From assembly GCA_046046245.1 (NCBI GenBank), contig JBJOKE010000018.1:1-64000 (forward strand): a DNA stretch of 64,000 nt, written 5' to 3'. The notes under the pieces are model-generated. The model saw nothing but the letters and a program-made list of their open reading frames with translations, was not told the origin of the DNA and searched no databases. Shown here in pieces: positions 50,889 through 58,669 of this stretch (positions within the stretch are counted from its first letter, which is position 1; each line of letters begins with the position of its first letter). Made by a program: the position numbers and the translations under genes. This stretch comes from UBA4615 sp046046245. Lineage in GTDB: Bacteria > Pseudomonadota > Gammaproteobacteria > Burkholderiales > Burkholderiaceae_E.

Positions 50889-51740
50889 TCAGGCGACCGG
50901 CGCCCCGGCGTCGGCGGCCGTCGGATCGAGGTCGCGGACCAGGCCCCAGACCGACGACGGCGCGAGGTTCAGCAGCCGCCCGAGCGCCGTGAAGTCGTCG
51001 GGCAGCGCGGGGTCGTCCCAGCCGTCCTGGCTGTGGCGTGCGAGCGCGGTCGCCAGCAGCACGTTGCGCACGCGCGGCACGGTCGACAGGTGGCCGTTCG
51101 TCAGGTGCTGCAGCAGCTCGGGCAGGCGCCAGGCCTTCATCAGTGCCTGCTCGAGGTCGCAGAGCTCGACGTTCAGCACCTCGCGCTGCGCCTGCGCCGA
51201 ACGCAGACCGGGCGTCGCCCGCTGGCGGCGGCGGATCTCGAGCGCCAGCGTCGGTGCGTTGCACCAGAGCAGCACCTCGGCGAAGTCGTGCAGCAGCGCG
51301 GCCTCGTAGATCACCTCGGCGTCGGTGTCCTGCCGATGCATCGCGAACCCGATCGCGAAGCGCGCGGCACGGTGCGAGCGCCGCAGCACGCGGCCGATGC
51401 CTTCTAGTGCGCCCGGGACGGCAGCGAGCCGGGACTCCACGGTGTCCTGGCCCGCGAAGGCACGGAAGAAGTTCGAGATGCCCATCATCAGCACCGCGGC
51501 GGTCACCGTCTCGGTGTCGGTCACCATCCGCGCCGGCCGGTGGCGCGCGACGTGTGCGAGGAGCTTCAGGGACATCAGCGGATCGTCGAGCACGACCTCC
51601 GCGATCGCCTTCGGTGCGACATCGTCCTCGTCCTCGCGCATCGCGTCGATCGCGGTGGCGGTCCGCTCGAGCACCGGGACGTCGGCGGCGCCGATCGCCT
51701 GGATCCAGCCGCCGAGTCCGGCAGGGGCACGGGTGAGCAT
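50889..51740 (-). CDS. HDOD-domain signalling protein
   Basis: The 283-residue protein has an HDOD fold from about residue 20 to 215. It shows VLDDPLMSLKLLAHV, MMGISNFFRAF and the partial HD-like YEAALLHDFAEVLLW, but lacks the full metal site of HD phosphohydrolases. HDOD proteins act in bacterial signalling and stress control, often binding nucleotides or partner proteins. AGGAG lies before ATG 51740, and TATAGA sits 27 bases upstream on the minus strand. It follows tsaD by 114 bases. No EAL or GGDEF domain is attached. Confidence 0.85.
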   Translation of the reverse strand: MLTRAPAGLGGWIQAIGAADVPVLERTATAIDAMREDEDDVAPKAIAEVVLDDPLMSLKLLAHVARHRPARMVTDTETVTAAVLMMGISNFFRAFAGQDTVESRLAAVPGALEGIGRVLRRSHRAARFAIGFAMHRQDTDAEVIYEAALLHDFAEVLLWCNAPTLALEIRRRQRATPGLRSAQAQREVLNVELCDLEQALMKAWRLPELLQHLTNGHLSTVPRVRNVLLATALARHSQDGWDDPALPDDFTALGRLLNLAPSSVWGLVRDLDPTAADAGAPVA

Positions 51741-51854
51741 CGGACGTCTCCTTCGACTTCGTCCGACTCTATATCGGCACCCCGTTGCGCAAACTGCAGC
51801 GGTCTGCCACGCGTCGGTCGGACGGCGCCGGGCGTCCGTCCGCCGGCGGCCCGC

Positions 51855-52889
51855 TCACGCAGCGTCGAGCTGCTCGAGCGGCCAGCGCGGCCGCACGTCG
51901 AAGCCGCCGGCCCGCGGCAGCGCCGCGCCCGCCTCGCGCAGCGCGCGCAGCCGCAGCGCGCCCGCGAACGCGATCATCGCGCCGTTGTCGGTGCACAGCG
52001 CGGGCTCGGGGAAGCAGACACGCAGCCCGTCGCGCACGCCGGCCTGCTGCGCGAGTCGTTCGCGCAGCCGTCGGTTGGCGCTGACGCCGCCGGCGATCAC
52101 CAGGGTGGACAGGCCGGTGGCCCGCAGCGCCGCGAGCGACTTCGCGACCAGCACATCGACGATCGCCGCCTGCACGTCGGCCGCGAGGTCGGCGCGGGCC
52201 GCGTCGTCGGGCAGGCCGCGCGCGATCCGGGTGGCCACCGCGGTCTTCAGGCCGGAGAAGCTGAAGTCGAGGTCGCCGGAATGCAGCTTCGGGCGCGGCA
52301 GGTCGAAGCGGCCGGGCGTGCCCGCGTCGGCGAGCCGAGCGATCGCGGGGCCGCCCGGATAGCCCAGGCCGAGCAGCTTCGCGCTCTTGTCGAAGGCCTC
52401 GCCGGCGGCGTCGTCCACCGATTCGCCGAGCAGTTCGTAGCGGCCCACGCCGTCGACCCGCAGCAGCTGCGTGTGGCCGCCCGAGACCAGCAGCGCGACG
52501 AAGGGGAAGTCGGGCGCGTCGGACGACAGCAGGGGCGACAGCAGGTGGCCCTCGAGGTGGTGGACGCCGATCGTCGGCACGCCGAGCGCGAAGCCCAGCG
52601 CCTGCGCGACCGAGGCGCCCACCAGCAGCGCGCCGGCGAGCCCCGGCCCCTCGGTGTAGGCGATCGCGTCGATGTCGCCGACGGTGATTCCGGCCTCCTC
52701 GAGGACCTGGCGGGCGAGCGGCAGGAGCCGGCGGACGTGGTCGCGCGACGCGAGCTCGGGCACCACGCCGCCGTAGCGCTCGTGCATCGCCACCTGCGAG
52801 TGCAGCGCCTGCGCGAGCAGGCCGCGCGCATCGTCGTAGAGCGCGACGCCGGTCTCGTCGCAGGAGGTCTCGATGCCCAGGGTGATCAT
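51855..52889 (-). CDS. tsaD: tRNA N6-adenosine threonylcarbamoyltransferase TsaD
   Basis: TsaD transfers the threonylcarbamoyl group to A37 of ANN-decoding tRNAs. The 344-residue ASKHA-fold protein starts MITLGIETSCDETGVALYDD. It has the iron-binding GVHHLEGHLLS, the LLVSGGHTQLL block, KLLGLGYPGGPAIARLA, FSFSGLKTA and VIAGGVSANRRLRERL. ATG 52889 lies seven bases after a minus-strand TACACT with no ribosome-binding site. In many betaproteobacteria it faces rpsU; here rpsU-dnaG-rpoD is 5 kb away. Its partner TsaE is at 13999. Confidence 0.96.
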   Translation of the reverse strand: MITLGIETSCDETGVALYDDARGLLAQALHSQVAMHERYGGVVPELASRDHVRRLLPLARQVLEEAGITVGDIDAIAYTEGPGLAGALLVGASVAQALGFALGVPTIGVHHLEGHLLSPLLSSDAPDFPFVALLVSGGHTQLLRVDGVGRYELLGESVDDAAGEAFDKSAKLLGLGYPGGPAIARLADAGTPGRFDLPRPKLHSGDLDFSFSGLKTAVATRIARGLPDDAARADLAADVQAAIVDVLVAKSLAALRATGLSTLVIAGGVSANRRLRERLAQQAGVRDGLRVCFPEPALCTDNGAMIAFAGALRLRALREAGAALPRAGGFDVRPRWPLEQLDAA

Positions 52890-52896
52890 CCGCCGC

Positions 52897-52902
52897 AGTG
52901 TA
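52897..52902 (-). promoter_or_regulatory. TACACT -10-like element before tsaD
   Basis: The minus-strand TACACT ends seven bases before the tsaD ATG. No ribosome-binding site lies between. Confidence 0.4.
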
Positions 52903-52960
52903 CCAACCGCGCCGTGGGGGCTTCGCGGCCGGCGGCGTGCTTCTTGCGCGGACCTCGGCC

Positions 52961-53452
52961 ATGCCCGCGGCCACGCGCATCCTCGTGGTGAACGACGAGG
53001 CGCAGCTCGCCGAGGGCCGCGCGCGGCTGCGCGAGCGGTTCGGCGACGCCGCCTACGCGAGCTGCACGCCGCGCGGGCGGCGAGTCGCGCTCGGGCTGGA
53101 TGCTGCGGCGCGCAGCCGATGCGTCGTCCGACGACGCCGTGGCCCGCTCTGCGACCGGGCGCCGCTGCGCTCGCTCGCCGCGCTGCCGTCGCCCGGCGGT
53201 GCCCGGGACGCGCCGCGTCCGCGCACCGTCTGCAGCCGCGTCGGCACGACCGACCGGCAGACCGTCGAGTTCGTCGGGCGGACGGGCGAGCGGCGCCTCG
53301 ACGCGGTGCAGGCCGCACTCTCATGCGGCACCGGCTGCGGATCCTGCCGGATCGAGGTCGCGCGGCTGGTCGCTCAGGCGCCGTACCCGCCCGAGCGGGT
53401 GAGCGGTGGAGCGTTCCACGCCCGACGATCGTGCGGATCGGCTCGCCCGTGA
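52961..53452 (+). pseudogene. Degenerate C-terminal remnant of assimilatory nitrate reductase (NasA, BFD-like domain)
   Basis: The open frame encodes about 163 residues. The C-terminal third (TVCSRVGTTDRQTVE, then LSCGTGCGSCRIEVARLVAQ) matches the BFD-like [2Fe-2S] domain that ends NasA and NirB. The first CxC has become C-S-R, so one of four cluster ligands is missing. The N-terminal part is arginine-rich and unlike a folded domain. No molybdopterin domain is present. In Burkholderiales nasA commonly precedes ybiB-cobA-type genes, and those two follow here, so this is probably what remains after deletion of nasA. A small repurposed Fe-S protein is the alternative. Confidence 0.6.
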
Positions 53453-53499
53453 CACCCGGCACGACCCTTGCAACGCGTCGAGCGACCAACGGAGAGCGC

Positions 53500-54450
53500 A
53501 TGGATGCCCAGCCCTTCATCAAGGAGATCGGACGCGGACGCGAGGGCGCGCGCGGCCTGTCGTACGAGAGCGCGGTCGCGATGTTCGGCGCGATGTTCGG
53601 CGGCGGTTTCGCCGACGTCGAGCTCGGCGCGATCCTGATCGCGCTCCGGATGAAGGGCGAGAGCCTCGAGGAGTTGCGCGCCGGCGTCGACGTGCTCGAG
53701 CCGCTGCTCGCGAAGGTGCCGGTCGATCCGTCGCGACCCGTGGTCTCGATCCCGAGCTACAACGGTGCGCGCCACACGGCGAATCTCGTGCCGCTGCTCG
53801 CCTGCCTGCTCGCCGACGCGGGCGTGCAGGTGGTCGTCCACGGCGTCACCGCCGATCCGAAGCGGATCACCACCGCCGAGATCATGCAGGCGATGGGCCT
53901 GGGGCCGGCCGGCAGCATCGGATCGGCCGAGGCGGCGATCGCGCGCGGCGACCCGGCCCTCGTGCCGGTCGGTACGCTGTCGCCGCGGCTCGCCGCCCTG
54001 CTGGCGCTGCGCTGGCAGCTGGGCGTGCGCAACGTCGGCCACTCGCTCGCGAAGCTGCTGAACCCGACGACGGCCGCGACCTGCCTGCGGATGACCGCGT
54101 TCACCCATCCCGAGTTCTCCACGCTGCAGCACCAGTACTTCGAGGTCACCGGCCGGCCCGCGCTGGTGATGCGCGGCACCGAGGGCGAGGTGGTCGCGAG
54201 CACGCGCCGCGCCGCGCAGATCGACTGGATCCACGAGGGCCGCGCCGAGGTGCTGGTGCCGGCGACGGCCGGGCCCGCGCGCGAGATGCCCGCGCTGCCC
54301 GATGCCCACGACGCGCCCGCGACCGCGCGCTGGATCCAGGGCGTGCTCGCCGGCGAGCGCCCCGTGCCCGAGCCGATCGAGCAGCAGGTCGCCGCGGTGC
54401 TGCACGCCTGCGGCGTGCGGCCCCGGCAGCGCGCCGCGGTCGCGGCCTGA
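53500..54450 (+). CDS. ybiB: YbiB, TrpD2-type nucleic-acid-binding protein
   Basis: The 316-residue protein has the anthranilate phosphoribosyltransferase fold. GGGFADVELGAILIALRMKG is near residue 37, SIPSYNGARHTANLVPLLA near 85, and GVRNVGHSLAKLLNP and RGTEGEVVASTRRA later. The phosphoribosyl-pyrophosphate site of true TrpD is altered, and E. coli YbiB binds DNA/RNA instead. GGAGAGC precedes ATG 53500. The gene is followed 22 bases later by cobA. This is the usual nitrate-assimilation neighbourhood, although the reductase itself is only a remnant. Confidence 0.92.
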   Translation: MDAQPFIKEIGRGREGARGLSYESAVAMFGAMFGGGFADVELGAILIALRMKGESLEELRAGVDVLEPLLAKVPVDPSRPVVSIPSYNGARHTANLVPLLACLLADAGVQVVVHGVTADPKRITTAEIMQAMGLGPAGSIGSAEAAIARGDPALVPVGTLSPRLAALLALRWQLGVRNVGHSLAKLLNPTTAATCLRMTAFTHPEFSTLQHQYFEVTGRPALVMRGTEGEVVASTRRAAQIDWIHEGRAEVLVPATAGPAREMPALPDAHDAPATARWIQGVLAGERPVPEPIEQQVAAVLHACGVRPRQRAAVAA

Positions 54451-54472
54451 GCCGACCGGCGGGACCCGTGAC

Positions 54473-55348
54473 GTGCACGCCGCCCGCCGCCCGATCGTGC
54501 CGGTGCAGCTCGTGGGCGCCGGCCCCGGCGACCCGGACCTGCTGACGCTGCGCGCCGCGCGTGCGATCGCGTCGGCCGACGTGCTGCTGGTCGACGACCT
54601 GGCCGACGAGCGCGTGGTGGCGCTCGCGCGCGCCGACGCGCGCGTGATCCGCGTCGGCAAGCGCGGCGGCTGCCGCTCGACGCCGCAGGCGTTCATCCAG
54701 CGCCTGATGGTCCGCCTCGCGCGGACCGGCGCGCGTGTCGTGCGCCTGAAGGGCGGCGATCCGATGCTCTTCGGCCGGGCCGGCGAGGAGATCGCGTTCC
54801 TGGCCGCGCACGGCGTGCCCTGCGAGGTGGTCAGCGGCCTCACCGCGGGCGTCGCCGCCGCGCAGGCGCTGGGCACCTCGCTGACCCACCGCGAGCTCGC
54901 GCACGGCGTGGCCTTCGTGACCGGCCATCCGGCGCCCGGCGGGGACGAGGCGGACTGGGCCGCGCTCGCACGTTCCGGGCTCACGCTCGCGATCTACATG
55001 GGCGTGGCCCGCGCCGCGGCGATCCGCGACGCGCTCCGCGCGGGGGGCCTGCCCGACACGCTGCCGGCGGCGATCGTGCAGTCGGCGGGCGTCGGTCACG
55101 CGCAGCGTACCGTGCGCACCACGCTCGGCGACCTGGTCGAGACCCTCGCCCGCGAGGGCCTCGGCAGCCCGTCGATCCTGCTGGTGGGCGGCGCGCTCGG
55201 CGCGACCGCGTTCGGCGCGGTCGGTGCGGACGGCGACCCGCTCGCAGCCGAGGTCCGCGCCGACGGCGCGGCCGGCCGGCCGCACTCGGACTCGGCCGCC
55301 GCACCGCGGGCGGCCCCCGTCCGGCCGGCCCGCATCGCGCACCGCTAG
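54473..55348 (+). CDS. cobA: Uroporphyrinogen-III C-methyltransferase (SUMT)
   Basis: SUMT adds two methyl groups to uroporphyrinogen III, leading to siroheme or cobalamin. The 291-residue protein has VGAGPGDPDLLTLRA near residue 14, VGKRGGCRSTPQ, RLKGGDPMLFGRAGEE (about 95) and VSGLTAGVAAAQALGTSLTHRE. The GTG at 54473 is the most likely start; the ribosome-binding site is weak. The last 35 residues are an Ala/Arg-rich tail. Siroheme is the cofactor of nitrite and sulfite reductases, which explains linkage to a former nitrate locus. The stop codon TAG forms part of the TAGAAT element of the next gene. Confidence 0.93.
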   Translation: MHAARRPIVPVQLVGAGPGDPDLLTLRAARAIASADVLLVDDLADERVVALARADARVIRVGKRGGCRSTPQAFIQRLMVRLARTGARVVRLKGGDPMLFGRAGEEIAFLAAHGVPCEVVSGLTAGVAAAQALGTSLTHRELAHGVAFVTGHPAPGGDEADWAALARSGLTLAIYMGVARAAAIRDALRAGGLPDTLPAAIVQSAGVGHAQRTVRTTLGDLVETLAREGLGSPSILLVGGALGATAFGAVGADGDPLAAEVRADGAAGRPHSDSAAAPRAAPVRPARIAHR

Positions 55349-55351
55349 AAT
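55346..55351 (+). promoter_or_regulatory. TAGAAT -10-like element overlapping the cobA stop
   Basis: TAGAAT includes the cobA stop codon and lies 41 bases before the flavoprotein ATG. It would give a leader of about 35 bases. Confidence 0.4.
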
Positions 55352-55392
55352 CGCGGCCTGTCCGTCGGGCGTCCGCGCCCGCGAAGGCCCCC

Positions 55393-56634
55393 ATGCATCG
55401 ATACGACGCCGTCGTCGTCGGCGCGGGCGCGGCGGGCCTGTTCTGCGCCGGCGTGGCCGCGCAGCGCGGGCTCTCCGTCGCGATCGTCGACCACGCCCCG
55501 CGCCTCGCCGAGAAGATCCGGATCTCGGGCGGCGGCCGGTGCAACTTCACCAACCTCGAGGCGGATCGCCCCGAGCGCTTCCTGTCGGAGGACCCGTCGT
55601 TCGCGCGCGCGGCGCTGCGTGCCTACGGGCCTCGCCGCTTCGTGAAGCTCGTCGAGTCGCACGGCATCGGCTGGCACGAGAAGCACCGCGGACAGCTGTT
55701 CTGCGACGAGGCATCCGAGCGCATCGTCGAGCTGCTGCGCGCCGAGTGCGACCGCGGCGGCGTCGCGTGGCGACGGCCCTGCGCGGTCCGGGACCTGCGG
55801 ATCGCCGATGCGCCGGACGATCCGCGCGAGCGCTTCGTGCTCGATACCGACGCCGGCCCGCTCGCCGCGCGCGCGCTGGTCGTCGCCACCGGCGGCCTGT
55901 CGATCCCGAAGATCGGCGCCACCGACTGGGGCCACCGCCTCGCCGCGCGCCTCGGCCTGCGGATCGTCGAGCCGCGGCCCGCGCTGGTGCCGCTCACCTT
56001 CACCGCGCAGTCGTGGCAGCCGTTCGCGGCGCTGGCCGGCCTCGCGCTCGAGGTCGGCGTGTCGCTGCCCGGCGTACCGGGCGCGACCCGCTTCGACGAG
56101 GACCTGCTGTTCACCCACCGCGGCCTCTCGGGCCCCGCGATCCTGCAGATCTCGAGCTTCTGGCGCCCGGGCGAGCCGCTCGCGATCGACCTCGCGCCCG
56201 GCGGGAGGATCGCCGACGCGCTGCTCGCCGCTCGCGAGGGCACGCGCCAGCAGCTCGGCACCGCGCTCGCCTCGATCGTGCCGCGCCGGCTCGCGCAGGC
56301 CTGGCTCGAGGACGCCAGCGCCGGCGGCCCGCCGCCCGAGCGGCGGCTCGCCGAGCTGGGAAACAAGGCGCTGGCCGCGCTCGCCGCGCGCTTCCACGAC
56401 TGGCGGGTGCTGCCTGCCGGCACCGAGGGCTGGCGCAAGGCCGAGGTGACCGCCGGCGGCGTGGCCACCGCCGAGCTCGATCCGCGCACGCTCGAGGCTC
56501 GCCGCGTGCCGGGCCTGCACTTCGTCGGCGAGGTGGTCGACGTGACCGGCTGGCTCGGCGGCTACAACTTCCAGTGGGCCTGGGCGAGCGGCTACGCGGC
56601 CGCGCAGGCGCTCGCCGCGGGCCGCGGCGGCTGA
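55393..56634 (+). CDS. BaiN/YhiN-like FAD-dependent oxidoreductase (HI0933 family)
   Basis: The 413-residue flavoprotein has the FAD dinucleotide motif VVVGAGAAGLFCAGVAA at the N-terminus and the family signature ISGGGRCNFTN (about residue 50). LVVATGGLSIPKIGATDWG, LFTHRGLSGPAILQIS, GGVATAELDP and GGYNFQWAWASG near the C-terminus also fit. BaiN acts on bile-acid intermediates in gut bacteria, but most members have no proven substrate. Start ATG 55393 follows AAGGCCC. The gene is single and converges on the AAA ATPase gene. Confidence 0.9.
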   Translation: MHRYDAVVVGAGAAGLFCAGVAAQRGLSVAIVDHAPRLAEKIRISGGGRCNFTNLEADRPERFLSEDPSFARAALRAYGPRRFVKLVESHGIGWHEKHRGQLFCDEASERIVELLRAECDRGGVAWRRPCAVRDLRIADAPDDPRERFVLDTDAGPLAARALVVATGGLSIPKIGATDWGHRLAARLGLRIVEPRPALVPLTFTAQSWQPFAALAGLALEVGVSLPGVPGATRFDEDLLFTHRGLSGPAILQISSFWRPGEPLAIDLAPGGRIADALLAAREGTRQQLGTALASIVPRRLAQAWLEDASAGGPPPERRLAELGNKALAALAARFHDWRVLPAGTEGWRKAEVTAGGVATAELDPRTLEARRVPGLHFVGEVVDVTGWLGGYNFQWAWASGYAAAQALAAGRGG

Positions 56635-56695
56635 GGGCCCGGCACGCGGACCCCGGCACCGGGGCCGTCGGGCACGCCGGCGGCGCCCGCCCCCT

Positions 56696-57682
56696 TCAGA
56701 ACCCGATCCGCTGCCGCCGCGCGCTGCGATCGAGCAGGTCGTCGGCCGCGATCTCGTCGCGTCCGTCGAGCCGCGCGCTGCCGAAGGCCCCGACCAGTGC
56801 GCGCCGCATCTCGCGCGGCGCGAGCCCGGCGAGCCGGTCGAGCACCGGCGCCGCGAGCCGTTCGGGGAAGCGCCGGCCCCAGGCGTGTGCGTCGCGGATC
56901 TCGCGGTAGATCGACTCCGCGATCCGCCGCGCGCCGTCGGCGTCGGGCGGCTCGATCTCGTAGACGTTCATCCGGTTCAGGATCGGCTCCGGGATCCGCG
57001 AGGCCTCGTTCGCGGTGGCGATCCAGACGATGTCGGAGCAGTCGAGCGGCACCTCGGCGAACTCGTCGGTGAAGCTGCGCGCGGTGTCGTGCTCGAGCAG
57101 CGCGTAGAGCGCGCCCAGCGGGTCGTAGTGGCTCTCGGCCGATGCCTTGTCGAGCTCGTCGACGACCAGCACCGGGTTCGCGTAGTCGCCGTGGACCAGC
57201 GTGTCGAAGACCTTGCCGGTCCGCGAGTTCTTCCACTGCGAGGACGCGCCCGACAGCACCCAGCCGGCGGTCAGCGAGCTCATCGACACGAAGCCGAAGC
57301 CGGTGCCGAGCAGCTGCGACAGTCGCCTGGCGAAGTGGGTCTTGCCGATGCCCGGGTCGCCGAGCAGCAGCATCGGCGAGACCTCCAGCGGGTCGACGGT
57401 CTCCATGCACAGCGCGAGCTGCTTGCGCAGGTCGGCGAGCACCTCGGCGAAGTTCGGCAGCTCGTTCTCGAGCGCGTCGAAGTCCGGCATCCGGCCGGGC
57501 TTCACGCTGAAGCGCTCGCCGCCCACGCGGATCATCTTCTCGTAGGTGCTCCGCAGCGCGTCGTTCGCGCCCGGCGACAGCTCGTCGAGCGCCGACTCGA
57601 CCGCCTGGGTGGAGTAGATCTGCTTGAACCCGGCGATGGCGAACGACGATCCGCCGGGGGGCAGGGCGTGGGCTTGCGGCAT
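56696..57682 (-). CDS. Lon-like AAA ATPase without protease domain
   Basis: The 328-residue protein has one AAA+ module: Walker A LLGDPGIGKTHFA (about residue 120), Walker B VLVVDELDKA (about 177), and the sensor/arginine-finger region IVWIATANEASRIPEPILNRM, which resembles Lon. There is no Lon protease domain and no zinc or DNA-binding domain. About 100 helical N-terminal residues precede the ATPase. It may be a stand-alone remodelling ATPase. GGAGG precedes ATG 57682, and a good promoter lies upstream (57719-57747). The function is unknown. Confidence 0.82.
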   Translation of the reverse strand: MPQAHALPPGGSSFAIAGFKQIYSTQAVESALDELSPGANDALRSTYEKMIRVGGERFSVKPGRMPDFDALENELPNFAEVLADLRKQLALCMETVDPLEVSPMLLLGDPGIGKTHFARRLSQLLGTGFGFVSMSSLTAGWVLSGASSQWKNSRTGKVFDTLVHGDYANPVLVVDELDKASAESHYDPLGALYALLEHDTARSFTDEFAEVPLDCSDIVWIATANEASRIPEPILNRMNVYEIEPPDADGARRIAESIYREIRDAHAWGRRFPERLAAPVLDRLAGLAPREMRRALVGAFGSARLDGRDEIAADDLLDRSARRQRIGF

Positions 57683-57718
57683 GACGACGACCTCCGCTCG
57701 AACGACCGACACGATCCA

Positions 57719-57747
57719 TTGATAGCGCCGACGGTGCGGACAATCAA
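57719..57747 (-). promoter_or_regulatory. Sigma-70-type promoter of the AAA ATPase gene
   Basis: On the minus strand, TTGATT (57747-57742) and TATCAA (57724-57719) are separated by exactly 17 bases. The -10 lies 36 bases before the ATG. It is divergent from the rpsU promoter in the same 185-base spacer. Confidence 0.6.
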
Positions 57748-57830
57748 CAGGGCTGCCCACCGTCGGTCGGGCGGAACGGGGTCGTGCCACGGGCGTTCCG
57801 GGGTCGCTGGCGCGGCCGCCTGAACTTCGG

Positions 57831-57836
57831 TATAGT
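57831..57836 (+). promoter_or_regulatory. TATAGT -10-like element of the rpsU operon
   Basis: TATAGT lies 31 bases before the rpsU ATG. The -35 is weak (CTGGCG at 18 bases). It precedes a strong ribosome-binding site. Confidence 0.5.
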
Positions 57837-57867
57837 CGCGGGTTCTGCTGAAAGGGGGTGATTCCTA

Positions 57868-58080
57868 ATGCCGACCATCCGTGTGAAAGAGAACGAGCCG
57901 TTCGACGTCGCGCTGCGCCGTTTCAAGCGCACGATCGAGAAGACGGGTCTTCTCACGGAGTTGCGTGCGCGCGAGTTCTACGAGAAGCCGACGGCCGAGC
58001 GCAAGCGCAAGAAGGCGGCGGCGGTCAAGCGTCATTACAAGCGACTGCGCAGCCAGATGCTGCCCAAGAAGCTGTACTGA
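57868..58080 (+). CDS. rpsU: 30S ribosomal protein S21
   Basis: S21 is a small basic protein of the 30S platform near the anti-Shine-Dalgarno end of 16S rRNA. The 70-residue sequence (PTIRVKENEPFDVALRRFKR, ending RLRSQMLPKKLY) is full length. AAAGGGGGTGAT ends a few bases before ATG 57868, one of the strongest ribosome-binding sites in the window. It is the first gene of the macromolecular-synthesis operon, followed by a hairpin and then yqeY, dnaG and rpoD. Confidence 0.97.
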   Translation: MPTIRVKENEPFDVALRRFKRTIEKTGLLTELRAREFYEKPTAERKRKKAAAVKRHYKRLRSQMLPKKLY

Positions 58081-58103
58081 TCGCGTTTCCCCCGCAGGAC
58101 GAG

Positions 58104-58142
58104 GAGCCCGCTGGCGGCTGCGCCACGGGCTCTTCGCGTTTT
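58104..58142 (+). terminator. Hairpin attenuator after rpsU
   Basis: GAGCCCG (58104-58110) pairs with CGGGCTC (58126-58132). An inner TGGCG/CGCCA pair (58112-58116 with 58121-58125) extends the stem, leaving loop GCTG and one bulged C. TTCGCGTTTT follows. It lies where the E. coli operon has its partial terminator and would let rpsU be made in excess over dnaG and rpoD. Confidence 0.7.
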
Positions 58143-58201
58143 CCGGCCGTCCCCTGCGCCTGCCCGCGGGCGGGGTGCGGCCCCATGCCACGGAGCACCC
58201 G

Positions 58202-58660
58202 ATGACCGCCCCGACCCTGAAGGACCGGATCACCGAGGACATGAAGGGCGCGATGCGCGCCCGCGAGGCCGAGCGCCTCGGCGCGATCCGGATGCTGCTC
58301 GCCGCGATCAAGCAGAAGGAGGTCGACGAGCGCATCGTCGCCGACGACGCCCAGGTCGCGCAGATCGTCGACAAGCTGATCAAGCAGCGGCGCGACTCGA
58401 TCGCCGCCTTCGAGCAGGCCGGCCGGACCGACCTGGCGGACAGGGAGAAGGCGGAGGTCGCGGTGCTGGCGGTCTACCTGCCTGCGCAGCTGTCCGACGA
58501 AGAGGTCGCCGCCGAGGTCGACGCGGCGATCGTCGCGGCAGGCGCCGCCGGCCCGCAGGACATGGGCAAGGTGATGGCGGTGCTCAAGCCCCGGCTGGCG
58601 GGGCGGACCGACCTGTCGAAGGTGTCCGGGATCGTGAAGGCGCGGCTCGCGCAGCGCTAG
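58202..58660 (+). CDS. yqeY: YqeY/GatB-domain protein
   Basis: The 152-residue protein is the stand-alone YqeY form of the tRNA-binding tail domain of GatB. Family blocks are RLGAIRMLLAAIKQKEVDER near residue 26, LPAQLSDEEVAAEVDAAI and GAAGPQDMGKVMAVLKPRLAGR. Its role is not established. Conservation between rpsU and dnaG is common in betaproteobacteria and many other groups. The stop codon TAG (58658-58660) is part of a TAGACT element just before dnaG. Confidence 0.93.
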   Translation: MTAPTLKDRITEDMKGAMRAREAERLGAIRMLLAAIKQKEVDERIVADDAQVAQIVDKLIKQRRDSIAAFEQAGRTDLADREKAEVAVLAVYLPAQLSDEEVAAEVDAAIVAAGAAGPQDMGKVMAVLKPRLAGRTDLSKVSGIVKARLAQR

Positions 58661-58663
58661 ACT
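58658..58663 (+). promoter_or_regulatory. TAGACT -10-like element before dnaG
   Basis: TAGACT includes the yqeY stop and ends six bases before the dnaG GTG. It would give a leaderless dnaG transcript beside the operon read-through mRNA. Confidence 0.35.
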
Positions 58664-58669
58664 CGCGGA

